Below are positions 6,866 to 8,894 of a stretch of 8,894 nucleotides of DNA, in pieces. Made by a program: the position numbers and the translations under genes. Under the pieces are notes generated by a model. It did not search any database. It was not told the DNA's origin and worked only from the letters and a program-made list of their open reading frames with translations. Source of the stretch: Bacteroidota bacterium (GTDB lineage Bacteria > Bacteroidota > Bacteroidia > Chitinophagales > Chitinophagaceae). The stretch covers positions 1-8,894 of the forward strand of contig JAKPBL010000136.1 of NCBI GenBank assembly GCA_029778965.1, written 5' to 3'. Numbering within the stretch: the stretch's first letter is position 1; every line of letters begins with the position of its first letter.

Positions 6866-6940
6866 GGAGGCTGTAGCTCAGTTGGTTAGAGCATCAGATT
6901 GTGGTTCTGAGGGTCGTGGGTTCGAGACCCATCAGCCTCC
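6866..6940 (+). tRNA. tRNA-His (anticodon GTG)
   Basis: The cloverleaf folds completely. The acceptor stem GAGGCTG (6867-6873) pairs with CAGCCTC (6933-6939) in seven perfect pairs. The D arm is GCTC/GAGC with loop AGTTGGTTA. The anticodon stem TCAGA/TCTGA holds loop TTGTGGT with anticodon GTG at 6901-6903. The variable loop is GGGTC, and the T arm is GTGGG/CCCAT with loop TTCGAGA. G6866 sits opposite the discriminator C6940 as the extra G-1 that identifies histidine tRNAs and is needed by histidyl-tRNA synthetase. The 3' CCA is not encoded (CCC follows), so it must be added after transcription. The gene has its own promoter and terminator and is a single-tRNA transcription unit. Confidence 0.98.
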
Positions 6941-6952
6941 CCCGGAAAGAAG

Positions 6953-6985
6953 AATATCCCTGCGCCTGGCGCGGGGATATTTTTT
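6953..6985 (+). terminator. Intrinsic terminator of the tRNA-His gene
   Basis: An inverted repeat, 6953-6966 against 6968-6981, forms a stem of up to 14 pairs with a single G-U wobble (T6961 with G6974). The innermost bases must open to form the loop. A run of six T (6980-6985) follows. The hairpin starts 12 bases after the tRNA 3' end. On the minus strand the hairpin is followed by a T-rich but interrupted stretch, so it might also stop opposing transcripts, with less certainty. Confidence 0.9.
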
Positions 6986-7026
6986 GGTTTAGGGCTGTGA
7001 TTGGTGTGGGCGGGTGCGGGCTTTTT

Positions 7027-7064
7027 TCACGCAGAGACCGCAAAGGAGCAAAGACGCCAAGGCG
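7027..7064. repeat. CGCAGAG/CGCAAAG-type dispersed intergenic repeat
   Basis: The stretch reads as degenerate tandem units of about 9-10 bases built on CGCARAG: CACGCAGAGAC, CGCAAAGGAG, CAAAGACGC, CAAGGCG. From memory, sequences of this type (TTCACGCAGAGACGCAAAG and variants) occur scattered between genes in many unrelated bacteria, and their spurious translation (RRDRKGAKTPRR here) is often annotated as tiny proteins. The sequence shows only this one copy in the window, so dispersal is inferred. Function is unknown. Confidence 0.55.
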
Positions 7065-7161
7065 TGCAGGTTATGTGCTACCAGATCAATGATAGGTTCC
7101 ATTCAACGAAGCGATGGTGGTGTATGACCAGGTCAGTGGTACGTTCAGTGCGTTAGGGTTG

Positions 7162-7169
7162 CAAAGGTA
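7162..7169 (-). promoter_or_regulatory. Orphan -7 box pointing into the tRNA-His / DinB spacer
   Basis: TACCTTTG on the minus strand is a perfect TAnnTTTG match, 10 bases beyond the stop of the DinB-fold gene. No TTTG lies at the expected upstream distance. A transcript from here would run through the CGCAAAG repeat toward the back of the tRNA terminator; no convincing protein-coding gene lies in that path. A chance match cannot be excluded. Confidence 0.3.
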
Positions 7170-7178
7170 CCCTGTGTG

Positions 7179-7688
7179 TTACAGGTAGCGTTCCTGCAAT
7201 ATGTTCATGTGGTGCTTTACATGGCCGGCTATTACGAAGCAGAGGGCGGCGGTGCTGACGGGATGGCCGCTGGCGGTACCTTCGGCGGAGAGTTGCTCTT
7301 TATTGAACTGGCTGATCATTCTGATATTGCTTTTACGCAGCTCGTTGAATTCTTTGATCATATCATTCCAGCCGCGTGCGGTAACGTCGGCCCGTTCGGC
7401 CCAGGCGTTTTCGTCGAAGCCCGGTAAGGGAGTGGTATCGAAACGCGCAATCCGCATGGCCCGGTAGGCAAATACCCTTTCGGCGTCGATGATGTGCTGT
7501 AACATTTGCTTTACCGTCCACTTGCCTTCCGCATAGGCATGGTTGATCTTCGACGAAGGGATGGCATCCAGCAATGCCAGGAATTTCTTCCTGTTTTTCT
7601 TCAGCGTTTTCACCAGGTCGTCGCTGGCGGCAAGCTGCACGTAAGGAGCGAAGGAATCAGCATAAACGAGGTGGTAAGTGGCGCTCAT
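7179..7688 (-). CDS. DinB-fold protein (DinB_2 / YfiT type)
   Basis: The 169-residue cytoplasmic, helical protein has the classical DinB/YfiT arrangement. The segment GKWTVKQMLQHIIDAERVFA (55-74) contains the first metal-ligand histidine (His65). RALRI-like RAMRIARFD follows. The C-terminal segment IAGHVKHHMNILQERYL holds the HxxxH pair (His156 and His160). Together these form the expected three-histidine metal site. Family members include metal-dependent thiol transferases and many uncharacterised proteins, so the reaction is unknown. The gene stands alone on the minus strand, with the S8 protease gene upstream in the same direction (137 bp away). A possible -7 box, TGACTTTG (7713-7706, 7 of 8 consensus bases), lies 17 bases before the start codon. 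There is no sign of truncation. Confidence 0.9.
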   Translation of the reverse strand: MSATYHLVYADSFAPYVQLAASDDLVKTLKKNRKKFLALLDAIPSSKINHAYAEGKWTVKQMLQHIIDAERVFAYRAMRIARFDTTPLPGFDENAWAERADVTARGWNDMIKEFNELRKSNIRMISQFNKEQLSAEGTASGHPVSTAALCFVIAGHVKHHMNILQERYL

Positions 7689-7825
7689 ACCGGGAAGTTA
7701 GCGCGCAAAGTCAGAAAAGCAAAAAGTTTTACGCTACGGGAAAGAAGGCAACGCTGATAACCAGCCTTTTATTTGAATGCTTTCCACCTCAAACTTTCGA
7801 ATCTCAAACCAACTCCAAACCCATC
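7689..7825. other. Intergenic spacer with short CTCAAAC repeats
   Basis: The spacer lies between two minus-strand genes. Near the protease end CTCAAAC occurs at 7788-7794 and 7803-7809, with CTCCAAAC at 7813-7820, giving a degenerate purine-rich repeat on the minus strand. A weak hairpin (GCTG/CAGC around 7753-7765) lies beyond it. Near the DinB end lies the possible -7 box at 7713-7706. No open reading frame of interest is present. Confidence 0.4.
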
Positions 7826-8894
7826 TTACCCCTTCTTTGCTTTCTTCAACGTAGAAGCGGGCGCCTTTTTCACGGGCGTTGTTTTTGCTTTGGTCAAGGC
7901 ATCTGCGAGCTTAACCGCTTCATACGCATTCACGAAACCGCCCGATACGGAAATCTTCGACAGGTCAACTTCGTTTTCGGTTCCCGGCACTTTTACTTTT
8001 TGGGAGGTATGCGACACTGATTTTATCAGGATGGCTTTCAATTGTTCGGGAGTAAGCTTGGGGTAATAAGAAAGTATGAAAGCAGCTACGCCCGTTACCA
8101 CCGGCGCGGCCATACTGGTACCCTGCTGGTTGCCATACACATTGCCCGAAGGAAGGGTGGAATAGATCTTTGTTCCGGGGGCGAATACATCCACTTCTTT
8201 TTTGCCGTAGTTGGAAAAAGAGGCGGTATAGCTGTTGAAGCCGGGTTCGGCAAGGGGATCGCTGCTGGCGCCAACGGTGATCCAGTTGCCGGCGCGCTCT
8301 TTGCCACCTGCGAAGGCGGCCGAGGGGAAATTGTCGGTCGAGTCAACATTCGCGGCATCGTTGCCGGCCGCATGCACCAGTAACACGCCTTTTTCATCGG
8401 CATATTTCACGGCATCGTCGATCCATTTCTTCTGGGGAGAAAAACCTTTCCCGAAACTCATATTGATTACGCGCGCGCCATTGTCGACCGCATACCGAAT
8501 CGCCAGCGCAATGTCTTTATCGTGCTCGTCGCCATCGGGTACGGCTCGTATTGCCATTACGCGCACATTATCGGCAACGCCATCCATGCCGATGCCGTTC
8601 CCTCTTTTGGCGGCGATAATGCCAGCCACATGGGTGCCGTGCGAAGGGTTGGTGGCCATCACATCGTTGTTGCCGTAATAGCGGTCGTTGATATCGTCGT
8701 AATTGTCTTGTACGATCTCTCCGCGATAGTCTTCCGGTGCGTTTTCCAGCGCCGCCTTCTTGCGTTCCTCGCCTTCTACGTACGACGAAAAGCCTTCGAT
8801 GAATTCGGTGTTCGGCGTTTCCATCATATCAAAGGCTTTCATCACGTACAGCATGCCGGCTTTTGCTTTTTGCGCTGCGGTGGTGGAAGGGGCG
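7826..8894 (-). CDS. Subtilisin-like serine protease (S8 family), N-terminal part outside the window
   Basis: The frame is open to the right edge, so the visible 355 residues are the C-terminal part of a longer protein; members of this Bacteroidota group usually exceed 500 residues. Present are NPSHGTHVAGI (catalytic His, codon 8641-8639), VINMSFG, the oxyanion-hole Asn in LVHAAGND (codon 8362-8360), and QGTSMAAPVVTG (catalytic Ser, codon 8116-8114). The catalytic Asp (D-S/T-G motif) must lie beyond 8894. The long charged stretch before the His is consistent with the large insertion between Asp and His in this group. After the catalytic domain come YPKLTPEQLKAILI and a short Lys/Pro/Ala-rich tail (KTTPVKKAPASTLKKAKKG) ending at the stop. 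No type IX secretion C-terminal domain is visible. The protein is probably secreted or periplasmic, which can only be confirmed from the missing N-terminus. Confidence 0.93.
   Translation of the reverse strand, partial: APSTTAAQKAKAGMLYVMKAFDMMETPNTEFIEGFSSYVEGEERKKAALENAPEDYRGEIVQDNYDDINDRYYGNNDVMATNPSHGTHVAGIIAAKRGNGIGMDGVADNVRVMAIRAVPDGDEHDKDIALAIRYAVDNGARVINMSFGKGFSPQKKWIDDAVKYADEKGVLLVHAAGNDAANVDSTDNFPSAAFAGGKERAGNWITVGASSDPLAEPGFNSYTASFSNYGKKEVDVFAPGTKIYSTLPSGNVYGNQQGTSMAAPVVTGVAAFILSYYPKLTPEQLKAILIKSVSHTSQKVKVPGTENEVDLSKISVSGGFVNAYEAVKLADALTKAKTTPVKKAPASTLKKAKKG

Noticed and set aside
6762..6992. Plus-strand frame of 76 codons covering tRNA-His
   Set aside because: It spans the tRNA and its terminator; the structured RNA explains the sequence and no protein family is recognisable.
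6989..7102. Minus-strand frame of 37 codons beginning MEPIIDLVAHN in the spacer beyond tRNA-His
   Set aside because: It runs straight through the CGCAAAG repeat, has no recognisable domain or ribosome binding site, and its second half is just the translated repeat.
7750..7775. Weak hairpin GCTG/CAGC as terminator of the S8 protease gene
   Set aside because: Only four paired bases with bulged extensions and no clean T-run on the minus strand.
1..8894. Defence system, prophage, integrative element or CRISPR array
   Set aside because: All genes belong to housekeeping or envelope families, there is no integrase, transposase or repeat-spacer pattern, and no terminal tRNA duplication is visible near tRNA-His.

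Overview
The window looks like an ordinary chromosomal stretch from a member of Bacteroidota, most like Chitinophagaceae (inference). Supporting signs are promoter -7 boxes matching TAnnTTTG, weak or absent Shine-Dalgarno sequences, and a gene set typical of that phylum: a CCG-domain Fe-S protein followed by a protein often labelled ABC transporter ATPase, DinB-fold proteins, an NRDE/TANGO2 protein, a Prc-type protease and a large S8 protease. No phage, insertion sequence, CRISPR or integration signature is visible.

Layout. Positions 1-1017 (minus strand) hold the start of a conserved protein of unknown function, preceded by a cysteine-rich Fe-S oxidoreductase subunit. A 35-bp spacer separates these from a divergent plus-strand run, 1053-4521: a secreted YceI-family protein, then four tightly packed genes encoding a DinB-fold protein, an NRDE/TANGO2 protein, an ATP-grasp ligase-like protein and a LysE-family exporter. 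The last four overlap by 13, 4 and 8 bases and are very probably one transcription unit. The exporter converges with only 5 bp to spare on a long minus-strand gene for a Prc/CtpA-like periplasmic protease (4527-6683).

Beyond the protease promoter lies a complete tRNA-His (GTG anticodon) on the plus strand, with a recognisable Bacteroidota promoter and a strong intrinsic terminator. Next comes a roughly 190-bp spacer with a copy of a CGCAAAG-type repeat and an orphan -7 box. A second, unrelated-looking DinB-fold gene follows (7179-7688, minus). The window ends in a subtilisin-like S8 protease (7826 to the edge, minus) whose beginning, including the catalytic Asp, lies outside.

How the genes may work together: the only strong functional grouping is the DinB / NRDE / ATP-grasp / LysE operon. 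It pairs an uncharacterised peptide- or amide-forming enzyme with a small-molecule exporter, and it is the best candidate here for an undescribed pathway. Prc and the S8 enzyme are both cell-envelope or secreted proteases but are not in one operon. The Fe-S pair would normally be expected beside a larger ferredoxin-like subunit, which is not adjacent here.
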